The translations under genes were made by a program, and so were the position numbers. DNA of 6,872 nt from Phenylobacterium sp. (GTDB lineage: Bacteria; Pseudomonadota; Alphaproteobacteria; Caulobacterales; Caulobacteraceae): positions 1 to 6,872 of the forward strand of contig JANXXA010000514.1 of assembly GCA_025350885.1 (NCBI GenBank). Direction: 5' to 3'. Shown here one piece after another: positions 1 to 6,600 of the stretch. Under the pieces are notes generated by a model, which was not told the DNA's origin, did no database searches, and saw only the letters and a program-made list of their open reading frames with translations. Each line of letters starts with the position of its first letter. Within the stretch, counting starts at the first letter, position 1.

Positions 1-1041
1 ACGCTGCAGGCGGGCGTCGCGGTCGCGACCGGCCAGGGCGTGCGCCAGGCCGCGCTGATCTCGCTGGATGGCGAGGGTCGGGTGCGCGCCTATGTCGGCG
101 GCGTCAACTATCAGCAGAGCCAGTACGACCGGGCGACCCAGGCGCGCCGCCAGGCCGGGTCGGCTTTCAAGCCCTTCGTCTATCTCACCGCCATGGAGGC
201 CGGCCGCACGCCGGATACCCCGGTGGTCGATGAGCCGGTGACCATCGGGAGCTGGACACCGCGCAACTACACCGGTCGCTATCTCGGGCCGATCACCCTG
301 GAAGTGGCCCTGAAGGAATCGATCAACACGGTCGCCGCGCGCCTGGCCAACGAGGTGGGCACTTCGAATGTTGCGGCGACCGCGCACCGGGTCGGCATCG
401 ACTCCGCCATCCAGCTCGATCCGTCGATGGCGCTCGGCGCGGTGGAGGTCAGTCCGCTGGAGATGGCCCAGGCTTATGCGCCGTTCGCCAATGGCGGCCT
501 CTATGCCAAGGGCTACGGCATCGAGCGCATCCGCACGGCCTCGGGCCAGGTGCTGTTCGACCACAATGTCGGCGGCGGCGCGCGTCGTTCAGTGATCAGC
601 CAGCCGGCGCTGTCCTACATGGTGCGGATGATGCGCGGGGTGATCGTCTCGGGCACCGGGGCCAGGGCCAACGTCAAGGGCTTCGACCTGGCCGGTAAGA
701 CCGGCACCACCAGCGACTACAGGGACGCCTGGTTCATTGGCTACACCGGCGGCTTCGTTACCGCCGTCTGGGTCGGCAAGGACGACAACACGCCGATGAA
801 GAAGGTCACCGGCGGCGGCCCGCCGGCGGCCATCTGGCGGGCTTTCATGAGCGAAGCCCTGCCCCGCCTGACCACCGGGCCGATCCCCGGCGGCGATCCG
901 CCCCGGCCCGAAGATCCGGTCGCCGACCCTCTCGACGCGATGTTCAACGGGGTCAGCAACCTGCTGCACGGCGACCACGAGGCCGAAACCTTGCCCCCCG
1001 CGCCCCAGCCGCGCCCCAGCCCCGACGAAGCGCCGCACTAG
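1..1041 (+). CDS. Class A penicillin-binding protein (PBP1a family), C-terminal part, truncated by the window edge
   Basis: This is the transpeptidase end of a bifunctional peptidoglycan synthase, which cross-links stem peptides in the periplasm while anchored in the inner membrane. The frame is open to base 1, so the real start, membrane anchor and GT51 glycosyltransferase domain lie to the left. The GTG at 40 is internal, not a start. All three penicillin-binding motifs are present in order: SAFK with the acyl-acceptor serine (160-171), SIN (319-327) and KTG within AGKTGTTSDYRDAWF (KTG at 697-705). Distances between motifs fit an intact domain. The last 50 or so residues form a proline-rich, acidic tail (PPRPEDP, PPAPQPRPSP), probably disordered. 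The gene ends one base before the GTG of the next gene, so the two are probably co-transcribed and may be translationally coupled. The family assignment is firm. Which PBP paralogue it is cannot be told from this fragment. Confidence 0.95.
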   Translation, partial: TLQAGVAVATGQGVRQAALISLDGEGRVRAYVGGVNYQQSQYDRATQARRQAGSAFKPFVYLTAMEAGRTPDTPVVDEPVTIGSWTPRNYTGRYLGPITLEVALKESINTVAARLANEVGTSNVAATAHRVGIDSAIQLDPSMALGAVEVSPLEMAQAYAPFANGGLYAKGYGIERIRTASGQVLFDHNVGGGARRSVISQPALSYMVRMMRGVIVSGTGARANVKGFDLAGKTGTTSDYRDAWFIGYTGGFVTAVWVGKDDNTPMKKVTGGGPPAAIWRAFMSEALPRLTTGPIPGGDPPRPEDPVADPLDAMFNGVSNLLHGDHEAETLPPAPQPRPSPDEAPH

Positions 1042-1042
1042 G

Positions 1043-1441
1043 GTGGACGGCGCTCAGATCAAGCTGCGCGTGGGCCGAGCGACCGAGCGCATGGCGCAGG
1101 TCACCGCCTTCTATGTTGACGGCCTTGGCTTTGAGCGACTCGCCGCCTTCGAGGACCACGAAGGCTTCGACGGCGTCATTCTCGGCTTTCCAGGTGCGCC
1201 CTATCACCTGGAATTCACCCACCAGCGGGACGGAAACGGCTCGGCGACGCCGCATCCGGAAACGCTGCTGGTCTTCTACCTTCCAGATGCGGCGGACTGG
1301 CGCGCGGCGGTGGCGCGTCTGCGGACTCTCGGCGCCGAGCCCGTGGCGTCTCTGAACCCCTATTGGGACCGCTCAGGGCTGACTTTCGAGGATCCGGACG
1401 GCTTCCGGATTGTCCTTCAGCATGAGGCCTGGCGGCTCTGA
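1043..1441 (+). CDS. VOC-fold (glyoxalase/bleomycin-resistance superfamily) protein, YycE-like
   Basis: A 132-residue protein with the two beta-alpha-beta-beta-beta modules of the vicinal oxygen chelate fold. Module one runs from about IKLRVGRATERM to YHLEFTH (residues 6-60). Module two runs from HPETLLVFYLPD to GLTFEDPDGFRIVLQ (about 70-126). The patterns HEGFDGV, YHLEF, PHPETLLVFY and NPYW resemble Bacillus subtilis YycE as I remember it, a VOC protein of unknown substrate. The classical metal site looks incomplete. Glu57 sits at a ligand position and Gln5 may sit at another, but the usual Glu in the last strand is Val124 (RIVL), so glyoxalase I activity is not supported. The GTG at 1043 is chosen because the first strand starts at residue 6, which rules out the later GTG (1070) and ATG (1091). 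No Shine-Dalgarno is visible, so translation probably depends on ribosomes finishing the PBP gene one base upstream. Its stop lies 22 bases from the stop of the convergent regulator gene. Confidence 0.85.
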   Translation: MDGAQIKLRVGRATERMAQVTAFYVDGLGFERLAAFEDHEGFDGVILGFPGAPYHLEFTHQRDGNGSATPHPETLLVFYLPDAADWRAAVARLRTLGAEPVASLNPYWDRSGLTFEDPDGFRIVLQHEAWRL

Positions 1442-1463
1442 CTCCAGCCCACCGCGCCGCCCA

Positions 1464-2267
1464 TCAAACGCCAGACTCCGCCATGGCGGCTCGTGTGTGG
1501 TCGTCGGCGGGGAACAGCAGTTCGAGGCGCAGGTCGCGCACGGTCACGTCCTCGCTGGTGCCGAAGTGGACGATGGTCGACAGGAATCGCAGCGGCTGGC
1601 CCGGCGTGTTGAGAACCAGGGGTATCAGCGGGCGGCGTGGCGTCGCCGCAACGGCGGCGGGATAGCGCGCCCGGGCAGCGTCCAGCGAAGCCACCAGGCC
1701 CGCCAGCACCGGATCGTCGCCCGCCTCCAGCGCCTCCAGCCGCAGGCGCGCGGTCATCTCCTCCAACACCTCGGCGAGGTTGCCGATCGCCACGGCCGCG
1801 AGGGGGCTTTCGGCCAACATCCGCACGACGTTCATCTCGTCCTTCCCATCGTCCAGCGGCGCGAGCAGGGCGCGGGCCGACGGGTTGGCGTCGAGAACCG
1901 TCCAGTGCCGGTTGACCAGCAGGGCCGGATTGGGTGCGTGGCGCGCCATCATTTCGGTCAGGATCGCGCGCAGCGGCGCCAGGGCCTCCGACGCCAGCGG
2001 TGAGGCCGGGAACATCGGCGCGAAACCGGCCGCCTGCAGCAGGGCGTTCTGCGTCCCCAGCGGCGCCAGCAAGCCGGCCGCCAGCCGCAGCACCATGTCC
2101 CGGCTCGGCTGCGCGCGCCCGGACTCCAGGAACGACAGGTGCCGCGCCGAGACGTCGCAGCCGAGCGCCAGGTCCAGCTGGCTCATCCGGCGCGCCGCGC
2201 GGAAGCGGCGCAGGGCGGAGGCGAAGGGGCCGGCCTCGGTCGGCAGTGGGGCGACGCGCGCGAACAT
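1464..2267 (-). CDS. XRE-family helix-turn-helix transcriptional regulator with MmyB-like ligand-binding domain
   Basis: A 267-residue cytoplasmic regulator. Residues about 15-70 form an XRE-type helix-turn-helix with the stretch SQLDLALGCDVSARHLSFLE followed by SGRAQPSRDMVLRLA, which is highly characteristic of this family. Residues about 100-260 resemble the MmyB-like ligand-binding domain (PAS-like fold), including NRHWTVLDANPSARAL, DEMNVVRMLAESPLA and a C-terminal part with VHFGTSEDVTVRDLRLELLFPADD. Members of this domain family are thought to bind hydrophobic ligands such as fatty acids, and they often lie divergent from the genes they control. Here the gene diverges from the membrane protein and epoxide hydrolase pair across 109 bases containing a perfect inverted repeat, so autoregulation and control of that pair are likely (inference). 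The ATG at 2267 has no clear Shine-Dalgarno. An ATG seven bases upstream (2274) is in another frame, and no later Met occurs before the HTH core. Family call firm, ligand unknown. Confidence 0.93.
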   Translation of the reverse strand: MFARVAPLPTEAGPFASALRRFRAARRMSQLDLALGCDVSARHLSFLESGRAQPSRDMVLRLAAGLLAPLGTQNALLQAAGFAPMFPASPLASEALAPLRAILTEMMARHAPNPALLVNRHWTVLDANPSARALLAPLDDGKDEMNVVRMLAESPLAAVAIGNLAEVLEEMTARLRLEALEAGDDPVLAGLVASLDAARARYPAAVAATPRRPLIPLVLNTPGQPLRFLSTIVHFGTSEDVTVRDLRLELLFPADDHTRAAMAESGV

Positions 2268-2344
2268 CAGCCATGGTCGCAGATGCTGGCGGCGCCTGTC
2301 GATGACCTCGCAGGTAATTGCCGCCCTGACCCCTCCGGCGCCAT

Positions 2345-2366
2345 CCTATCCTTGCAATCGGATAGG
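2345..2366. promoter_or_regulatory. Perfect inverted repeat, candidate operator of the divergent regulator
   Basis: CCTATCC (2345-2351) and GGATAGG (2360-2366) are exact reverse complements separated by 8 bases. The repeat is 22 bp long and relatively AT-rich for this DNA. It lies in the 109-bp divergent region, ends 10 bases before the ATG at 2377, and its right arm runs into the Shine-Dalgarno AGGGGAG (2364-2370). Size and symmetry suit a dimeric XRE-type repressor. TATCCT (2347-2352) inside the left arm could be a weak -10 element, but no well-spaced -35 was found. The alternative is an RNA hairpin that hides the ribosome binding site. The repeat itself is seen directly; its role as operator is inferred. 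Confidence 0.5.
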
Positions 2367-2376
2367 GGAGACGGCG

Positions 2377-2805
2377 ATGCACGGATTTTGGAAACGTTGG
2401 ATGGAGGGCTGGTGCTGGGTGGTGCTGGCGTTTGGCGCGATACTTGCGCTGGTCGCCTGGCCGGCGACGGCGGCTCCGGGGCGGTTTGTCTTCGCGCTGA
2501 TCGGCCGCGATCCCGCGACCGACGCGCTGCTGGTCCAGCCCGGCATGCGGTTTGCCGTGGGCCTGATGGGCGCCTTGACCATCGGCCTGGGGCTGATGGT
2601 TTACGGCTCGGTCCGCGCTGGCGCCAACGCGGCCGGCTGGAAGGCGGTCACCTCAGCCATGGTGGTCTGGTTTGTCATCGACAGCGCCATATCGATCAGC
2701 ACCGGATTTCCGCTCAATGCGGTGTCGAATACGCTGCTGATGGCCGGCTATCTGTCGCCTGTCCTCGGCTCCGGCGTCCTGTCACCCAGACAACCTGCAA
2801 CCTGA
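2377..2805 (+). CDS. Small integral membrane protein with four predicted helices, function unknown
   Basis: A 142-residue protein that I do not recognise as a named family. Four hydrophobic segments are evident: residues about 12-33 (starting WCWVVLAFGAILALVAW), 57-79, 90-111 and 115-135. They are joined by short loops, with a Lys/Arg/Trp-rich N-terminus (FWKRWMEGW) and a short polar C-terminal tail. The longest loop (34-56, containing IGRDPATDALLVQPG) lies between helices one and two. By the positive-inside rule the N-terminus is probably cytoplasmic. The ATG at 2377 is preceded by a good Shine-Dalgarno, AGGGGAG at 2364-2370 with six-base spacing. The same frame is open far upstream, but only as antisense to the regulator gene. 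The next gene starts eight bases after the stop, so the two form an operon. A divergent MmyB-type regulator and an intergenic inverted repeat suggest ligand-induced expression. A role in import, export or membrane modification of the enzyme's substrate is possible but unsupported. Confidence 0.82.
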   Translation: MHGFWKRWMEGWCWVVLAFGAILALVAWPATAAPGRFVFALIGRDPATDALLVQPGMRFAVGLMGALTIGLGLMVYGSVRAGANAAGWKAVTSAMVVWFVIDSAISISTGFPLNAVSNTLLMAGYLSPVLGSGVLSPRQPAT

Positions 2806-2807
2806 GG
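2804..2807 (+). promoter_or_regulatory. Ribosome binding site overlapping the upstream stop codon
   Basis: GAGG begins inside the TGA stop (2803-2805) of the membrane-protein gene and sits six bases before the ATG at 2814. This fixes the start of the epoxide hydrolase gene and suggests translational coupling of the two genes. Confidence 0.6.
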
Positions 2808-2813
2808 CGCAAA

Positions 2814-3197
2814 ATGACCGAAGCCCGATCGCCTCTCGAAATCGTCCAGGCCTTCCTGGCCGCCATGGCCGTCAAGGACTATGACGCCGGCCTGCGCTAC
2901 ATCTCCGAGACCTGCGAATACACCAACATTCCCATGTCCACGGTTCACGGACCCGCCGGCGTGCGCGCTGTCCTGGAGCCGTTTTTCGCGCCCACGCTGG
3001 AGAATGAGTTCATCATCCTGCGCCACGCGGCGGATGGCCCTGTCGTCTTTGCCGAGCGGCTGGACCGTCACTGGCTGCCCGACGGCTGGGTCGAACTTCC
3101 CGTTACCGGGGTGTGGGAGGTGCGCGAGGGCCGCATCACCGTCTGGCGCGACTATTTCGACGCAGCCACCATCCTGAAAGCGTGGCCCGCGCCCTGA
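2814..3197 (+). CDS. Limonene-1,2-epoxide hydrolase-like protein (SnoaL-like/NTF2-like fold)
   Basis: A 127-residue soluble enzyme of the small cone-shaped NTF2-like fold. It matches the limonene-1,2-epoxide hydrolase family, which opens epoxides to vicinal diols in one step without a covalent intermediate. The signature residues known from the Rhodococcus enzyme are all recognisable. Tyr36 and Asn38 (CEYTNIPM) would position the water. Arg82 and Asp84 (AERLDRHW) and Asp113 (WRDYFD) would form the Asp-Arg-Asp centre. The 44-residue distance from Asn38 to Arg82 equals that of the Rhodococcus enzyme as I recall it; the Asp84 to Asp113 distance is two shorter. The protein lacks about 20 N-terminal residues found in that enzyme. 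The ATG at 2814 has a Shine-Dalgarno overlapping the previous stop, so it is the second gene of the operon. The natural substrate cannot be told: terpene, sterol or fatty epoxides are all possible. A non-catalytic SnoaL-like role is less likely given the intact catalytic set. Confidence 0.88.
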   Translation: MTEARSPLEIVQAFLAAMAVKDYDAGLRYISETCEYTNIPMSTVHGPAGVRAVLEPFFAPTLENEFIILRHAADGPVVFAERLDRHWLPDGWVELPVTGVWEVREGRITVWRDYFDAATILKAWPAP

Positions 3198-3238
3198 CGT
3201 GATTGACCCTCAAAACCAGGAGACGAGGGCATCCGGTA

Positions 3239-3568
3239 TCAGGCGGCGACGCCGGCCTCGCTCAGCCATTCGAGGATCTTCTGCTTGGGCATGGCGCCGA
3301 CCTTCATCGAGGCCATCTGGCCGTCCTTGAACAGCATCATGGTGGGGATGCCGCGCACCCCATAGCGTGATGGCGTGGTCGGGCTTTCCTCGATGTTGAG
3401 CTTGGCCACCGTCACCTTGGCGCCCAGTTCCTCGGCGATCTGTTCGAGCGCCGGCGCGATCTGTTTGCAGGGACCGCACCACTCCGCCCAGAAATCGACC
3501 AGCACCGGGCCGGCAGCCTGCAGGACGTCCTTGTCGAAGGACTCGTCGGTCACCTTGACGGTGCTCAT
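3239..3568 (-). CDS. trxA: Thioredoxin 1
   Basis: A 109-residue cytoplasmic dithiol-disulfide oxidoreductase that reduces protein disulfides and is itself reduced by thioredoxin reductase. The single thioredoxin domain fills the protein. Visible are the redox motif WCGPC at residues 30-34 (VDFWAEWCGPCK), the buried Asp25, the cis-proline Pro75 in GIPTMMLF, and the C-terminal helix (ILEWLSEAG). Length and motif spacing are those of typical thioredoxin 1. The ATG at 3568 is chosen because a strong Shine-Dalgarno sits six bases upstream. The frame extends further to 3658, but that extension covers the intergenic region and overlaps the end of addA. The gene is 86 bases downstream of addA in the same direction, a neighbourhood that recurs in alphaproteobacteria. 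It may be transcribed both from addA and from its own promoter. It converges on the epoxide hydrolase gene, with 41 bases between stops. Confidence 0.97.
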   Translation of the reverse strand: MSTVKVTDESFDKDVLQAAGPVLVDFWAEWCGPCKQIAPALEQIAEELGAKVTVAKLNIEESPTTPSRYGVRGIPTMMLFKDGQMASMKVGAMPKQKILEWLSEAGVAA

Positions 3569-3574
3569 GGGTAT

Positions 3575-3580
3575 CTCCTT
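3575..3580 (-). promoter_or_regulatory. Strong ribosome binding site of trxA
   Basis: On the - strand AAGGAG is followed by six bases and the ATG of trxA. It is the strongest Shine-Dalgarno in the window, fits a highly expressed gene, and rules out the longer open frame that starts near the addA stop. Confidence 0.75.
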
Positions 3581-3620
3581 AGCCGCCGGCGGTCCGTTGC
3601 AAACGCGGCCCGGCCAATCC

Positions 3621-3657
3621 TGATCCGCCGATGTAGGGCGACCCTGCATCGGGATCA
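3621..3657. repeat. 37-nt near-perfect inverted repeat (hairpin) between addA and trxA
   Basis: TGATCC (3621-3626) pairs with GGATCA (3652-3657), CGATG (3629-3633) with CATCG (3647-3651), and AGGG (3635-3638) with CCCT (3642-3645), around a three-base loop. The only flaws are a two-base bulge (3627-3628) and one T/G position (3634 with 3646), which is a wobble pair in + strand RNA and a mismatch in - strand RNA. There is no T-run on either side, so it is not a canonical intrinsic terminator. It contains the addA stop codon and nearly all of the putative trxA promoter. It could be an mRNA-stabilising or processing hairpin after addA, or a regulator binding site. Confidence 0.6.
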
Positions 3658-3658
3658 A
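3630..3658 (-). promoter_or_regulatory. Candidate housekeeping promoter for trxA, overlapping the end of addA
   Basis: On the - strand TTGATCC (3658-3652) is followed by 14 bases and CCTACATC (3637-3630). The Caulobacter sigma-70 consensus as I recall it is TTGaCGS, 10-14 bases, GCTANAWC. The -10 octamer fits at seven of eight positions and the -35 at about five of seven. The -35 includes the addA stop codon. Transcription would start near 3624, giving a leader of roughly 55 bases. This is a pattern match only, and GC-rich DNA gives chance matches. Confidence 0.4.
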
Positions 3659-6600
3659 CCGCCCCGCGCCAGCTCGGCAAGGCTTTGCGCCAGCAGGTTT
3701 TCTGGGATCGGCATCAGCTTGGGACCATCCGTCCAGACCAGCGCGGCCTCGATGGCGTGGCCCGGGAAGATTTCGGCGAACACCGCAACATAGATCGCCA
3801 TCTGCCGCAGATAGGCCGGGTCGCAGTCCTCGATGCGGGCGGGCGAGGGCCGGTTGGTCTTGAAGTCGGCCACCAGAACGCGGGTCGGCAGCACCACCAG
3901 CCGGTCGATGCGACCGGAAATCTTCAGCCCCGGCGGCAAGGCCCCGGCCGATCCGACGATGGCCACCTCGGCGCGGCTGCCCGGCCCGAACACCTCGGCG
4001 AAGCGGTGATCGATCAGCACCGCCAGGGCGGCTTCGGCCATCTCCGCGCGCTGGGCGTCGGTCAGGTCGCGCTCGCGGTCCAGCACCGCGCCCGCGCTCC
4101 GCGCCCAGGTCGCCGGCGCGAGGTCGGGCAGGATCTGCAGCAGCCGATGGATCAGGTCGCCGCGCCGGAAGCGGCCCAGCCCGCCAGCGCTGGCCAACGG
4201 CGAGGGCGCGGCAACCCTGGCGCCTTCGCTCAGGTCGGAGGGCGCGGCGTAGCGCGCGAAGGCCTCGACCGGCGCCGGCGATCTGGCCCAGGCGGGCGCC
4301 GCGACCGGCGCCGCGACCGCCTGGACGCCGCCTGGCCGGGTCTGTGGATCCGGGCCGAAGCGCTGGAACCGCAGGGCGCCCTGCTCAAGGGTCCGCACCT
4401 GCGGCGCGATGCCGGGGCTGGCGAACGCTTCGGTCAGCGCCCCCCACCAGCCTTTCAGATCGGCCACTTTGACGGCGGCGCCCACCCGTCCGCACAGCAC
4501 CAGCCGGTCGCGGGCGCGGGTCAGGGACACATAGAGCAGGCGGAAGGCCTCAGCGTCCTCCCGCACAACCCGCCGTTCGCGCGCCGCCGTCGAGGGGGCG
4601 CAGTCACGCTCCTTCGACGAACACCAGAGGAAGCCGCCATCGTCGGTCTCCATCAGCGGCGAGCCACGGGCGGTGCGGGTCAGCGTCGTCTCCGGCAGAA
4701 AGACGATCGGCGCTTCCAACCCCTTGGCGCCATGGGCAGTCATCACCCGCACTTGGCCAGCCGCCGCCTCCATCTCCCGCTTCACCGTGATGTCCAGCCG
4801 CGCCAGGCCGTCGGCCAGGCTCTCCAGGTCGTTCAGCCCGCGCCGCTCGGCCGCCAGCACCTGGGCCAGGAACTCGTCGAGCGCCTCCTGCGCCTCGGCG
4901 CCCAGGCGTTGCAGGATGCGGTGGCGCAGCGAGCGGCCCTGCGCGTCGGACCGCCCCAGCAGGCCCACATAAAATTCGAACGGTCGCACGGTGAAGGCCG
5001 TGGCGCGCGCCGCGTCCAGAACCGCCAGCGCCGCCGCCCAGTCCGCCTGTTCAGCCCCCCGCGTCCGCAGCCGCCGCCACAGGCTGTCCGCGCCGCGCGT
5101 GTGTCCCAGCTCATAGAGGTCGTCATCGTCCAGGCCGCACAGCGGGCTCTTCAACAACGCCGCCAAGGTCAGATCGTCGTCGGGAAACAGCGCGAAGCGG
5201 GCCAGCGCCAGCAGGTCGTCGAAGACGATGTGCTCGGAGAGCGCCAGCCGGTCGGCGCCAGCCACCGGAATGCCCGCCTGCTTCAACGCTCGCAGGATAT
5301 CTTCGAACAGCGCGCCCCGGCGCCGCACCAGGATCAGCACGTCGCCGGGGCCGGCGGCGCGCCACACGCCGCGCCGGCCATCGACCTCCAGGTCCTTGTC
5401 GAACACCGCGTCGCCCCGGTCGATCAGCGCCTGGATCTCCCCGGCGATCTTTCTGGCCAGCCGACGGTTGGCGCTCTTGTCTCCCTCGGCGTCGACCGGC
5501 GCGTCCCAGGCCCGACGGTCGTCGCCCTTCTCCTCGACCTCCGGCTCCCACAGATCGACGCAGCCGCTGTCGCCTTTCCGCTCGGCGATATGGATCACCG
5601 GCTCCGGTTCGATCCGGGGCTGGATAGCCTGAGCCAGCCGCGGCGGGGCGAACACCGCGTCGACGAACGACAGCACCTGCGGGGTGGAGCGGAAGGAGGT
5701 CACCAGGTCCACCCGTTCGAACCGCGCGCCGGCGCCGCGCGCCCGGCCGTGGTGGTAGGCGAACTCGTCGATCAGCTGTTCCGGCTGAGCCCCCAGGAAC
5801 GAATAGATCGACTGCTTCTCGTCGCCGACCACGAACATCTGTCGCCGGCTGGCCGCCGCTCCGCGCACACCTTCGCCGGAGAAAAACTCGCCGGTCAGCG
5901 CCCGGACGATCTCCCACTGGTCCGGTGCGGTGTCCTGCGCCTCGTCCACCAGGATGTGGTCGATGCCTCCGTCGAGCTTATAGAGCACCCAGGCCGCCGC
6001 CGGCCGGCTGCTTAGCAACAGTCGGGTCTTGTCGATCAGGTCGGCGAAATCCAGCGCGCCGGCGAAGCCCTTTTCCACCCGATAGGCGGCCAGATAGGCG
6101 TCGGCCAGGGTCAGGGCATAGACTGTGTCCCAGGCCACGGCGGCAGACCGCACCCGCCCCCGCACGACCTCCAGCCGCGCCTGTTCAGCCAGCAGGGCCT
6201 CGCGAAGCTCGGGGCGGGTTTTCAGCACCGCGCTCTTTTCCACCCACTTGGCCGCGCCGCCCTCGCCCCCGGCGGTGAACAGGACATTCAGCGCGCGGAC
6301 GAACGCGCCGGCCGGTTCCGCCGCCACCGCCGCCATCCGCACGGCGTTCGCCTTGTCGCTCGCACTGCCTTCCGCCAGCGTCTCCGCCGCCAGCCGCCAG
6401 ATCGCGCGGTCGAGTTGGTCCATCGCCTCGCCGGCGATCTCGTCGGCATCGATGGGTCCGTTGAAGCCGCAGGTTCGCCAGATCCACGCCCGGGCGCCCT
6501 CGAATCCGCCCGTGCGACGCAGGAAGTCGACCAGCCGCCCGCGGCGGGCCTCGAAGTCGGTGAACATCGCCTCGAAGCTCTGGAAATCCAGGCTCACCGA

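Noticed and set aside
1478..1489. Perfect 12-bp palindrome CCGCCATGGCGG near the regulator's 3' end
   Set aside because: It is inside coding sequence, made of common GC-rich codons, has no loop and has no partner elsewhere that I can see. Chance is adequate.
1780..2376. Upstream extension of the membrane-protein frame
   Set aside because: This part is antisense to the regulator gene and has Arg/Ser-rich shadow composition. The good RBS and the start of hydrophobic sequence fix the real start at 2377.
1417..2382. Alternative open frame on the - strand over the regulator gene
   Set aside because: It overlaps the regulator in another frame, is Arg/Gly/Ala/Pro-rich with no domain, and the helix-turn-helix sequence lies in the frame starting at 2267.
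2139..2813. Upstream extension of the epoxide hydrolase frame
   Set aside because: It overlaps the regulator and the membrane protein genes out of frame. The family alignment starts only after the ATG at 2814, which has its own RBS.
3207..3229. Possible terminator between the convergent epoxide hydrolase and trxA genes (CCCTC and GAGGG, 13-base loop)
   Set aside because: Only five pairs, a long loop and no T-run on either strand. It is too weak to call.
3583..3592. Self-complementary CCGCCGGCGG just upstream of the trxA RBS
   Set aside because: Short GC-only palindromes are frequent at this base composition. There is no further support for function.
3569..3658. 30-residue N-terminal extension of thioredoxin
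   Set aside because: It spans the intergenic hairpin and overlaps the addA stop, and the strong RBS at 3575-3580 points to the ATG at 3568. A normal thioredoxin starts there.
3685..6015. Very long open frame (776 codons) on the + strand, antisense to addA
   Set aside because: It lies entirely opposite the well-supported addA gene. Its translation is Arg/Gln/His/Gly-rich with no recognisable domain, as expected for a shadow frame in GC-rich DNA.
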